This document shows positions 1 to 12,409 of a stretch of 64,000 bases of DNA, piece after piece. The stretch lies in assembly GCA_964036045.1 (NCBI GenBank), contig OZ038400.1, positions 11,715,079 to 11,779,078 on the forward strand. Direction: 5' to 3'. How positions within the stretch are numbered: the first letter of the stretch is position 1; the number at the start of each line of letters is the position of its first letter. This DNA comes from Eutreptiella sp. 'Long Island Sound 2002'. Its lineage: Eukaryota > Euglenozoa > Euglenophyceae > Eutreptiales > Eutreptiaceae. The notes under the pieces are model-generated. The model was not told the DNA's origin, made no database searches, and was given only the letters and a program-made list of their open reading frames with translations. The translations under genes and the position numbers were made by a program.

Positions 1-2776
1 GCCAAGAACTCTGTCATGAGTACCCCTGGGCCAAGAACTCTGTCTTCAGTACCCCTGGGCCAAGAACTCTGTTATCAGTACCCCTGGGCCAAGAACTCTG
101 TCATCAGTACCCCTGGGCCAAGAACTCTGTCTTCAGTACCCCTGGGCCAAGAACTCTGTCATCAGTACCCCTGCGCCAAGAACTCTGTCTTCAGTAGCCC
201 TGGGCCAAGAGCTCTGTCATCAGTACCCCTGGGCCAAGAACTCTGTCATCAGTACCCGTGGCTCAAGAAGTCTCTCATCAGTACCCCTGGGCCAAGAACT
301 CTCTCATAAGTACCCCTCAGCCAAGAACTCTGTCATCAGTAAACCTGGGCCAAGAACTCTGTCTTCAGTACCCCTGGGCCAGGAACTCTGTCATCAGTAC
401 CCCTGTGCCAAGAACTGTGTCATCAGTACCCGTGGGTCAAGAAGTCTCCCATCAGTACCCCTGAGCCAAGAACTCTGTCTTCAGAACCCCTGGGCCAAGA
501 ACTCTGTCATCAATACCCCTGGACCAAGAACTCTGTCGTCAGTACCCCTGGGTCAAGAACTCTGTCATCAGTACCCCTGGGTCTAGAACTCTCTGATCAA
601 TACCCCTGGGCCAAGAACTCTGTCATCAGTACCCCTGGGCCAAGAACTCTGTCTTAAGTACCCCTGGGCCAGGAACTGTGTCATCAGTACCCGTGGGTCA
701 AGAAGTCTCTCATCAGTACCCCTGAGCCAAGAACTCTGTCTTCAGTACCCCTGGGCCAAGGACTCGGTCATCAATACCCCTGGGCCAAGAACTCTGTCGT
801 CAGTACCCCTGGGCCAAGAACTCTGTCATCAGTCCCCCTGGGCGGAGAACTCTGTCTTAAGTACCCCTGGGCCAAGAACTCTGTCATCAATACCCCTGGG
901 TCTAGAACTCTCTGATCAGTACCCCTGGGCCAAGAGCTCTCTCATCAGTACCTATGGGCCACGAACTCTGTCATCAGTAAACCTGGGCCAAGAACTCTGT
1001 CTTCAGTACCCCTGGGCCAGGAACTCTGTCTTCACTGTCCCTGGGCCAAGAACTCTGTCATCAGTACCCCTGTGCCAAGAACTGTGTCATCAGTACCCGT
1101 GGGTCAAGAAGTCGCTCATCAGTACCCCTGAGCCAAGAACTCTGTCCTCGGTACCCTTGGGCGGGGAACTCTGTCATCAATACTCCTGGGCCAAGAACTC
1201 TGTCGTCAGTACCCCTGGGCCAAGAACTCTCTCATCAGTACCCCTGGGCCAAGAAGTCTGTCATCAGTACCCCTGGGCCAAGAACTCTGTCATCAGTACC
1301 CCTGGGTCTAGAACTCTCTGAACAGTACCCCTGGGCCAAGAACTCTGTCATCAGTACCCCTGGGTCTAGAACTCTCTGATCAGTACCCCTGGGCCAAGAA
1401 CTCTGTCATCAGTACCCCTGGGCCAGGAACTCTGTCTTCACTACCCCTGGGCCAAGAACTCTGTCATCAGTACCCCTGTGCCAACAACTGTGGCATCAGT
1501 ACCCGTGGGTCAAGAAGTCTCTCATCAGTACCCCTGAGCCAAGAACTCTGTCATCAGTACCCCTGGGCCAAGAACTCTGTCTTCAGTACCCCTGGGCCAG
1601 GAACTTTGTCATCAGTACCCGTGGGTCAAGAAGTCTCTCATCAGTACCCCTCGGCCAAGAACTCTGTCATCAGTACACCTGGGCCAAGAACTCTGTCATC
1701 AACACCCCTGGGTCTAGAACTCTCTGATCAGTACCCCTGGGCCAAGAACTCTCTCATCAGTACTCCTGGGCCAAGAACTCTGTCATCAGTAAATTTGGGC
1801 CAAGAACTCTGTCTTCAGTACCCCTGGGCCAGGAATTCTGTCTTCACTACCCCTGAGCCAAGAACTCTGTCATCAGTACCCCAGTGCCAAGAACTGTGTC
1901 ATCAGTACCCGTGGGTCAAGAAGTCTCTCATCAGTACCCCTGAGCCAAGAACTCTGTCTTCAGTACCCCTGGGCCAAGAACTCTGTCATCAATACCCGTG
2001 GGCCAAGAACTCTGTCGTCACCACCCCTGGGCCAAGTACTCTGTCATCAGTACCCCTGGGCCAAGAACTCTGTCATCAGTACCCCTGGGCCAAGAACTCT
2101 GTCTCCAGTACCCCTGGGCCAAGAACTCTGTCTTCAGTACCCCTGGGCCAAGAACTCTGTCATCAATACCCCTGGGCCAAGAACTCTGTCATCAGTACCC
2201 CTGGGTCAAGAACTCTCTCCTGACTACCCCCGGGTCAACAACTGTCTCGTCAGTACCCCTGGGTCAAGAACTCTGTCATCAGTACCCCTGGGCCAAGAAC
2301 TCTGTCTTCAATACCCTTGGGCCAAGTACTCTGTCGTCAGTAGCCCTGGGCCAGGGACTCTGTCGTCACTACCCCTGGGTCAAGAACTCTTTTATCAATA
2401 CCCCTGGGCCTAGAACTCTGTCATCAGTACCCCTGGGTCAAGAACTCTCTCATCAGTACCCCTGGGTCAAGAACTCTGTCATCAGTACCCCTGGGCCCAG
2501 AGCTCTGTCATCAGTACCCCTGGGCCACGAACTCTGTCATCAGTACCCCTGGGCCAGGAACTCTGTCATCAGTACTCCTGGGCCAAGAACTCTGTTATCA
2601 GTACCGCTTGGCCAAGAACTCTGTTATCAGTACCCCTGGGCCAAGAACTCTGTCATCGGTACCCCTGGGCCAAGAGCTCTGTCATCAGTACCCCTCGGCC
2701 AAGAACTCTGTCTTCAGTACCCCTGGGCCAAGAACTCTGTTATCAGTACCCCTGGGTCAAGAACTCTGTCATCAGT

Positions 2777-5640
2777 AACCCCGGGTCAAGAACTCTCTAT
2801 TCAGTACCCCTGGGTCAAGAACTCTGTCATTAATATCCCTGGGTCTAGAACTCTGTCATCAGTACCCCTGGGCCAAGAACTCTGTTCTCAGTACCCCTGG
2901 GTCTAGAACTCTCTCATCAGTACCCCTGGGCCAAGAACTCTCCCACCAGTACGCCTGGGCCAAGACCTCACTCATCAGTACCCCTAGTCCAAGAACTGTG
3001 TCATCAGTACCCCTTGGTCAAGAACTCTGGCATCAGTACGCCTGGGCCAAGAACTCTGTTTTCAGTACCCCTGGGCCAAGAACTCTGTTATCAGTACCCC
3101 CGGACCAAGAACTCTGTCTTCAGTACCCCTCGGCCAAGAACTCTGTCATCTGTACCCCTGGGCCAAGAACTCTGTCATCAGTACCCCTGGGCCAAGAACT
3201 CTGTCATCAGTACCCCTGGGCAAAGAACTCTGTCTTCAGTACCCCTGGGCCAAGAACCTCGTCTTCAGTACCCCTGGGCCAAGAACTCTGTCTTCAGTAC
3301 CCCTGGGCCAAGAACTCTGTCATCAATACCCCTGGGTCTAGAACTCCCTGATCAGTACCCCTGGGCCAAGAACTCTGTCATCAGTACCCCTGGGCAAAGA
3401 ACTCTGTCATCAGTACACCTGGGCCAAGAACTCTGTCATCAGTACCCCTGGGCCAGGAACTCTGTCTTCACTACCCCTGGGCCAAGAACTCTGTCATCAG
3501 TACCCCTGTGCAAAGAACTGTGTCATCAGTACCCGTGGGTCAAGAAGTCTCTCATCAGTACCCCTGAGCCAAGAACTCTGTCTTCAGTACCCCTGGGCCA
3601 AGAACTCTGTCATCAATACCCCTGGGCGAAGAACTCTGTTGTCAGTACCCCTGGGCCAAGAGCTCTGTTATCAGTACCCCTGGGTCAAGAACCCTGTCAT
3701 CAGTAACCCCGGGTCAAGAACTCTCTATTCAGTACCCCTGGGTCAAGAACTCTGTCATTAATATCCCTGGGTCTAGAACTCTGTCATCAGTACCCCTGGG
3801 CCAAGAACTCTGTTCTCAGTACCCCTGGGTCTAGAACTCTCTCATCAGTACCCCTGGGCCAAGAACTCTCCCACCAGTACGCCTGGGCCAAGACCTCACT
3901 CATCAGTACCCCTAGGCCAAGAACTGTGTCATCAGTACCCCTTGGTCAAGAACTCTGGCATCAGTACGCCTGGGCCAAGAACTCTGTCTTCAGTACCCCT
4001 GGGCCAAGAACTCTGTTATCAGTACCCCCGGACCAAGAACTCTGTCTTCAGTACCCCTCGGCCAAGAACTCTGTCATCAGTACCCCTGGGCCAAGAACTC
4101 TGTCATCAGTACCCCTGGGCCAAGAACTCTGTCTTCAGTACCCCTGGGCCAAGAACTCTGTCATCAGTACCCCTGGGCCAAGAACTCTGTCATCAGTACC
4201 CCTGGGCAAAGAACTCTGTCTTCAGTACCCCTGGGCCAAGAACCTCGTCTTCAGTACCCCTGGGCCAAGAACTCTGTCTTCAGTACCCCTGGGCCAAGAA
4301 CTCTGTCATCAATACCCCTGGGTCTAGAACTCCCTGATCAGTACCCCTGGGCCAAGAACTCCGTCATCAGTACCCCTGGGCAAAGAACTCTGTCATCAGT
4401 ACACCTGGGCCAAGAACTCTGTCATCAGTACCCCTGGGCCAGGAACTCTGTCTTCACTACCCCTGGGCCAAGAACTCTGTCATCAGTACCCCTGTGCAAA
4501 GAACTGTGTCATCAGTACCCGTGGGTCAAGAAGTCTCTCATCAGTACCCCTGAGCCAAGAACTCTGTCTTCAGTACCCCTGGGCCAAGAACTCTGTCATC
4601 AATACCCCTGGGCGAAGAACTCTGTTGTCAGTACCCCTGGGCCAAGAGCTCTGTTATCAGTACCCCTGGGTCAAGAACCCTGTCATCAGTAACCCCGGGT
4701 CAAGAACTCTCTATTCAGTACCCCTGGGTCAAGAACTCTGTCATTAATATCCCTGGGTCTAGAACTCTGTCATCAGTACCCCTGGGCCAAGAACTCTGTT
4801 CTCAGTACCCCTGGGTCTAGAACTCTCTCATCAGTACCCCTGGGCCAAGAACTCTCCCACCAGTACGCCTGGGCCAAGACCTCACTCATCAGTACCCCTA
4901 GGTCAAGAACTGTGTCATCAGTACCCCTGGGTCAAGAACTCTGGCATCAGTACGCCTGGGCCAAGAACTCTGTCTTCAGTACCCCTGGGCCAAGAACTCT
5001 GTTATCAGTACCCCCGGACCAAGAACTCTGTCTTCAGTACCCCTCGGCCAAGAACTCTGTCATCAGTACCCCTGGGCCAAGAACTCTGTCATCAGTACCC
5101 CTGGGCCAAGAACTCTGTCTTCAGTACCCCTGGGCCAAGAACTCTGTCATCAGTACCCCTGGGCCAAGAACTCTGTCATCAGTACCCCTGGGCAAAGAAC
5201 TCTGTCTTCAGTACCCCTGGGCCAAGAACCTCGTCTTCAGTACCCCTGGGCCAAGAACTCTGTCTTCAGTACCCCTGGGCCAAGAACTCTGTCATCAATA
5301 CCCCTGGGTCTAGAACTCCCTGATCAGTACCCCTGGGCCAAGAACTCTGTCATCAGTACCCCTGGGCAAAGAACTCTGTCATCAGTACACCTGGGCCAAG
5401 AACTCTGTCATCAGTACCCCTGGGCCAGGAACTCTGTCTTCACTACCCCTGGGCCAAGAACTCTGTCATCAGTACCCCTGTGCAAAGAACTGTGTCATCA
5501 GTACCCGTGGGTCAAGAAGTCTCCCATCAGTACCCCTGAGCCAAGAACTCTGTCTTCAGTACCCCCTGGCCAAGAACTCTGTCATCAATACCCCTGGGCG
5601 AAGAACTCTGTTGTCAGTACCCCTGGGCCAAGAGCTCTGT
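2777..5640. repeat. Segmental duplication in array: three copies at 928 and 986 bp
   Basis: A recognisable run of variant monomers occurs three times. Its marker, AACCCCGGGTCAAG followed by a CATTAATATCCC monomer, starts at 2,777, 3,705 and 4,691. A second marker with CTGGCATCAGTACGCC recurs near 3,030, 3,957 and 4,943. The offsets are 928 bp (32 monomers) and 986 bp (34 monomers), so the later unit gained two monomers. Order and point variants are almost identical between copies, which indicates recent duplication. Confidence 0.85.
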
Positions 5641-5879
5641 CATCAGTACCCCTGGGCCAAGAACTCTGTCATCAGTACCCCTGGGCCAAGAACTCTGTCA
5701 TCAGTACCCCTGGGTCTAGAACTCTCTGATCAGTACCCCTGGGACAAGAACTCTGTCTTCACTACCCCTGGGCGGAGAACTCTGTCATCAGTACCCCTGG
5801 GCCAAGAACTCTGTCATCAGTACCCCTGGACCAAGAATTCTGTCATCAGTACCCCTGGGTCTAGAACTCTCTGATCAGT

Positions 5880-8545
5880 ACCGCTGGGCCAAGAACTCTG
5901 TCATCAGTACCCCTGGGGCAAGAACTCTGTCTTCAGTACCCCTGGGCCAAGAACTCTGTCTTCAGTACCCCTGGGCCAAGAACTCTGTCATCAGTACCCG
6001 TGGGTCAAGAAGTCTCTCATCAGTACCCCTGGGTCAAGAACTCTGTCTTCAGTACCCCTTGGCCAAGAACTCTGTCATCAATACCCCTGGGCCAAGAACT
6101 CCGTCTTCAGTACCCCTGGGCCAAGAACTCTGTCATCAGTACCCCTGGGCCAAGAACTCTGTCATCAGTACCCCTGGGTCTAGAACTTTCTGATCAGTGC
6201 CCCTGGGCCAAGAACTCTGTCATCAGTACCCCTGGGCCAAGAACTCTGTCATCAGTAGCCCTGGGCCAGGAACTCTGTCTTCAGTACCCCTGGGCCAAGA
6301 ACTCTGTCTTCAGTACCCCTGGGCAAAGAACTCTGTCATCAATACCCCTGGGCCAAGAACTCTGTCGTAAGTACCCCTGGGGCAAGAACTCTGTCATCAG
6401 TACCCCTGGGCCAAGAACTCTGTCATCAGTACCCCTGGGCCAATAACTCTGTCATCAGTACCCCAGGGCGAAAAACTCTGTCATCAGTACCCCTGGGCCA
6501 AGAACTCTGTCATCAGTACCCCTGGGCCAAGAACTCTGTCATCAGTACCCCTGGGCGAAGAACTCTGTCATCCGTACCCCCTGGCCAAGAACTCTCTCAT
6601 CAGTACCCCTGGGCCAAGAACTCTGTCTTCAGTACCCCTGGGCCAAGAACTCTGTCTTCAGTACCCCTGGGCCAAGAACTCTGTCTTCAGTACCCCGGGG
6701 CCAAGAACTCTGTCATCAGTACCCCCGGGCCAAGAACTCTGTCTTCAGTACCCCTGGACCAAGAACTCTCTCATCAGTACCCCTGGGCCAAGAACTCTGT
6801 CATCAGTACCCCTGGGCCAGGAACTCTGTCTCCAGTACCCCTGGGCCAAGAACTCTGTCATCAGTACCCCTGGGCCAAGAACTCTGTCATCAGTACCCCT
6901 ATGCCAAGAGCTCTGTCATCAGTACCCCTGGGCCAAGAACTCTGTCCTCAGTACCCCTCGGCCAAGAACTCTGTCATCAGTACCCCTGGGCCAAGAACTC
7001 TGTCTTCGGTACCCCTGGGCCAAAAACTCTGTCTTCAGTACCCGTGGGCCAAGTACTCTGTCATCAATACCCCTGGGCCAAGAACTCTGTCTTCAGTACC
7101 CCTGGGCCGAGAACTCTGTCATCAGTACCTCTGGGCCAAGAACTCTGTCATCAGTACCCCTGGGCCAAGAACTCTCTCATCAGTACCCCTGGGTCTAGAA
7201 CTCTCTGATCAGTACCGCTGGGCCAAGAACTCTGTCATCAGTAACCCTGGGGCAAGAACTCTGTCTTCAGTACCCCTGGGCCAAGAACTCTGTCTTCAGT
7301 ACCCCTGGGCCAAGAACTCTGTCATCAGTACCCGTGGGTCAAGAAGTCTCTCATCAGTACCCCTGGGCCAAGAACTCTGTCTTCAGTACCCCTTGGCCAA
7401 GAACTCTTTCATCAATACCCCTGGGCCAAGAACTCCGTCTTCAGTACCCCTGGGCCAAGAACTCTGTCATCAGTACCCCTGGGCCAAGAACTCTGTCATC
7501 AGTACCCCTGGGTCTAGAACTTTCTGATCAGTGCCCCTGGGCCAAGAACTCTGTCATCAGTACCCCTGGGCCAAGAACTCTGTCATCAGTAGCCCTGGGC
7601 CAGGAACTCTGTCTTCAGTACCCCTGGGCCAAGAACTCTGTCTTCAGTACCCCTGGGCCAAGAACTCTGTCATCAATACCCCTGGGCCAAGAACTCTGTC
7701 GTAAGTACCCCTGGGGCAAGAACTCTGTCATCAGTACCCCTGGGCCAAGAACTCTGTCATCAGTACCCCTGGGCCAATAACTCTGTCATCAGTACCCCAG
7801 GGCGAAAAACTCTGTCATCAGTACCCCTGGGCCAAGAACTCTGTCATCAGTACCCCTGGGCCAAGAACTCTGTCATCAGTACCCCTGGGCGAAGAACTCT
7901 GTCATCCGTACCCCCTGGCCAAGAACTCTCTCATCAGTACCCCTGGGCCAAGAACTCTGTCTTCAGTACCCCTGGGCCAAGAACTCTGGCATCAGTACGC
8001 CTGGGCCAAGAACTCTGTCTTCAGTACCCCTTGGCTAAGAACTCTGTCATCAGTACCCCCGGGCCAAGAACTCTGTCTTCAGTACCCCTGGACCAAGAAC
8101 TCTCTCATCAGTACCCCTGGGCCAAGAACTCTGTCATCAGTACCCCTGGGCCAAGAACTCTGTCTCCAGTACCCCTGGGCCAAGAACTCTGTCATCAGTA
8201 CCCCTGGGCCAAGAACTCTGTCATCAGTACCCCTATGCCAAGAGCTCTGTCATCAGTACCCCTGGGCCAAGAACTCTGTCCTCAGTACCCCTCGGCCAAG
8301 AACTCTGTCATCAGTACCCCTGGGCCAAGAAGTCTGTCTTAGGTACCCCTGGGCCAAAAACTCTGTCTTCAGTACCCGTGGGCCAAGTACTCTGTCATCA
8401 ATACCCCTGGGCCAAGAACTCTGTCTTCAGTACCCCTGGGCCGAGAACTCTGTCATCAGTACCTCTGGGCCAAGAACTCTGTCATCAGTACCCCTGGGCC
8501 AAGAACTCTCTCATCAGTACCCCTGGGCCAAGAACTCCGTCATCA
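5880..8545. repeat. Segmental duplication in array: two copies at 1,334 bp
   Basis: The stretch from about 5,880 recurs from about 7,214 at an offset of 1,334 bp, exactly 46 monomers. Shared rare variants include ACCGCTGGGCC at 5,880/7,214, CCCCAGGGCGAAAAAC at 6,463/7,797 and CCGTGGGCCAAGTAC at about 7,041/8,375. Few differences separate the copies. Confidence 0.85.
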
Positions 8546-11500
8546 GTAACCCTCGGCCAAGAACTCTGTCTTCAGTACCCCTGGGCCAAGAACTCTGTCT
8601 TCAGTACCCCTGGGCCAAGAACTCTGTCTTCAGTACCCCTGGGCCAAGAACTGTGTCATCAGTACCCGTGGGTCAAGAAGGCTCTCATCAGTACCCCTGG
8701 GCCCAAAACTCTGTCTTCAGTACCCCTGGGCCAAAAGCTCTGTCATCAATACCCCTGGGCCAAGAACTCTGTCGTCAGTACCCCTGGGCCGAGAACTCTG
8801 TCATCAGTACTCCTGGGCGAAGAACTCTGTCAACAGTACCCCTGGGCCAAGAACTCTGTCATTAGTACACCTGGGCGAAGAACTCTGTCATCAGTACCCC
8901 TGGGCCAAGAACTCTGTCATCAGTACCCCTGGGCCAAGAACTCCGTCATCAGTACCCCTGGGTCTAGAACTCTCTGATCAGTACTCCTGGGCCACGAACT
9001 CTCACATCAGTACCCCTGGGCCAAGAACTCTGTCATCAGTAACCCTGGGCCAAGAACTCTGTCTGCAGTACCCCTGGGCCAAGAACTCTGTCTTCAGTAC
9101 CCCTGGGCCAAGAACTCTGTCTTCAGTACCCCTGGGCCAAGAACTCTGTCATCAGTACCCGTGGGTCAAGAAATCTGTCATCAATACCCCTGGGCCAAGA
9201 ACTCTGTCGTCAGTACCCCTGGGCAAAGAACTCTGTCATCAGTACCCCTGGGCCAAGAACTCTGTCAACAGTACCCCTGGGCCAAGAACTCTGTCATCAG
9301 TACCCCTGGGCCCAGAACTCTGACATCAGTACCCCTGGGCCAAGAACTCTGTCATGAGTACCCCTGGGTCTAGAACTCTCTGATCAGTACCCCTGGGCCA
9401 AGAACTCTGTCATCAGTACCCCTGGGCCAAGAACTCTGTCATCAGTACCCCTGGGCCAAGAACTCTGTCTTCAAAACCCCTGGGCCAAGAACTCCGTCGT
9501 CAGTACCCCTGGGCCAAGAACTCTGTCATCGGTACCCGTCGGTGTAGAAGTCTCTCATCAGTACCCCTGGGCCAAGAACTCTGTCTTCAGTACCCCTAGG
9601 CCAAGAGCTCCGTCATCAATACCCCTGGGCCAAGAACTCTGTCTTCAGTACCCCTGGGCCAAGAACTCTGTCATCAGTACCCCTGGGCCAAGAACTCTGT
9701 CATCAGTACGCCTGGGCAAAGAACTCTGTCATCAGTACCCCTTGGTCTAGAACTCTCTGATCAGTACCCCTGGGCCAAGAACTTTCTCATCAGTACCCCT
9801 CGGCCAAGAACTCTGTCATCAGTAACCCTGGGCCAAGAACTCTGTCATCAGTACCCCTGGGCCAAGAACTCTGTCATCAGTACCCCTGGGTCTAGAACTC
9901 TCTCATCAGTACCCCTCGGCCAAGAACTCTGTCATCAGTACCCCTGGGCCAAGAACTCTGTCATCAGTACCCCTGGGCCAAGAACTCTGTCTTCAATATC
10001 CCTCGGCCAAGAACTCTGTCATCAGTACCCCTGGGTTGAGAACTCCCTCATCAGTACCCCTGGGCCGAGAACTCTGTCATCAGTACCCCTAGGCCAAGAA
10101 CTCTGTCATCAGTAACCCTGGGCCAAGAACTCTGTCATCAGTACCCCTGGGCCAAGAACTCTGTCATCAATACCCCTGGGCCCAGAACTCTGTCATCAGT
10201 ACCCCTGGGCCAAGAACTCTGTCTTCAGTAACCCTGGGCCAAGAACTCTGTCATCAGTACCCCTGGGCCAAGAACTCTATCATCAGTACCCCTGGGCGGC
10301 GAACTCTCTCATCAGTACCCCTGGGCCAAGAACTCTGTCAACAGTACCCCTGGGCCAAGAACTCTGTCATCAGTACCCCTGGGCCAAGAACTCTGACATC
10401 AGTACCCCTGGGCCAAGAACTCTGTCATCAGTACCCCTGGGTCTAGAACTCTCTGATCAGTACCCCTGGGCGAAGAACTCTGTCATCAGTACCCCTGGGC
10501 CAAGAACTCTGTCATCAGTACCCCTGGGCCAAGAACTCTGTCATCAGTACCCCTGGGTCTAGAACTCTCTGATCAGTACCCCTGGGCCACAAACTCTCTC
10601 TTCAGTACCCCTGGGCCAAGAACTCTGTCATCAGTAACCCTGGGCCAAGAACTCTGTCTTCAGTACCCCTGGGCCAAGAACTCTGTCTTCAGTACCCCTG
10701 GGCCAAGAACTCTGTCTTCAGTACCCCTGGGCCAAGAACTCTGTCATCAGTACCCCTGGGCCAAGAACTCTGTCATCAGTACCCCTGGGCCAAGAACTCT
10801 GTCTTCAGAACCCCTGGGCCAAGAACTCCGTCATCAGTACCCCCGGGCCAAGAACTCTGTCATCAGTACCCGTCGGTGTAGATGTCTCTCATCAGTACCC
10901 CTGGGCCAAGAACTCTGTCTTCAGTACCCCTGGGTCAAGAGCTCTGTCATCAATACCCCTTGGCCAAGAACTCTGTCTTCAGTACCCCTGGGCCAAGAAC
11001 TCTGTCATCAGTACCCCTGGGCCAAGAACTCTGTCATCAGTACCCCTGGGCCAAGAACTCTGTCATCAGTACCCCTGGGCCAAGAGCTCTGTCATCAGTA
11101 CCCCCGGGTGTAGAACTCTCTGATCAGTACCCCTGGGCCCAGAACTCTCTCATCAGTAACCCTCGGCCAAGAACTCTGTCATCAGTAACCCTGGGCCAAG
11201 AACTCTGTCATCAGTACCCCTGGGTCTAGAGCTCTCTCATCAGTACCCCTGGGCCAAGAACTCTGTCATCAGTACCCCTGGGCCAAGAACTCTGTCATCA
11301 GTACCCCTGGGCCAAGAACTCTGTCTTCAGTATCCCTGGGCCAAGACCTCTGTCATCAGTACCCCTGGGTCGGGAACTCCCTTATCAGTACCCCTGGGCC
11401 AAGAACTCTGTCATCAGTACCCCTAGGCCAAGAACTCTGTAAACAGTACCCCTGGGCCAAGAACTCTGTCATCAGTACCCCTGGGCCAAGAACTCTGTCA

Positions 11501-12409
11501 TCAGTACCCCTGGGCCACGAACTCTCTCATCAGTACCCCTGGGCCAAGAACTCTGTCATCAGTACCCCTGGGCCAAGAACTCTGTCATCAGTACCCCTGG
11601 GCCACGAACTCTCTCATCAGTACCCCTGGGCCAAGAACTCTGTCAACAGTACCCCTGGGCCAAGAACTCTGTCATCAGTACCCCTGGGCCACGAACTCTG
11701 ACATCAGTACCCCTGGGCCAAGAACCCTGTCTTCAGTACCCCTGGGTCTAGAACTCTCTGATCAGTACCCCTGGGCCAAGAACTCTGTCATCAGTACCCC
11801 TCGGCCAAGAACTCTGTCTTCAGTACCCCTGGGCCAAGAACTCTGTCTTCAGAACCCCTGGGCCAAGAACTCTGTCATCAGTACCCCTGGGCCAAGAACT
11901 CTGTCATCAGTACCCGTCGGTCAAGAACTCTGTCTTCAGTACCCCTGGGCCAAGAACTCTGTCTTCAGTACCCCTGGGTCTAGAACTCTCTGATCAGTAC
12001 CCCTGGGCCAAGAACTCTGTCTTCAGTACCCCTGGGCCAAGAACTCTGTCATCAGTACCCCTGGGCCAGGAACTCTGTCATCAGTACCCCTGGGCCAAGA
12101 ACTCTGTCATCAGTACCCCTGGGCGAAGAGCTCTGTCATCAGTACCCCTGGGTCTAGAACTCTCTGATCAGTACTCCTCGGCCAAGAACTCTCTCATCAG
12201 TACCCCTGGGCAAAGAACTCTGTCATCAGTAACCCTGGGCCATGAACTCTGTCATCAGTACCCCTGGGCCAAGAACTCTGTCATCAGTACCCCTGGTTCT
12301 AGAACTCTCTCATCAGTACCCCTGGGCCAAGAACTCTGTCATCAGTACCCCTGGGCCAAGAACTCTGTCTTCAGTACCCCTTGGCCAAGAACTCTGTAAT
12401 CAGTACCCC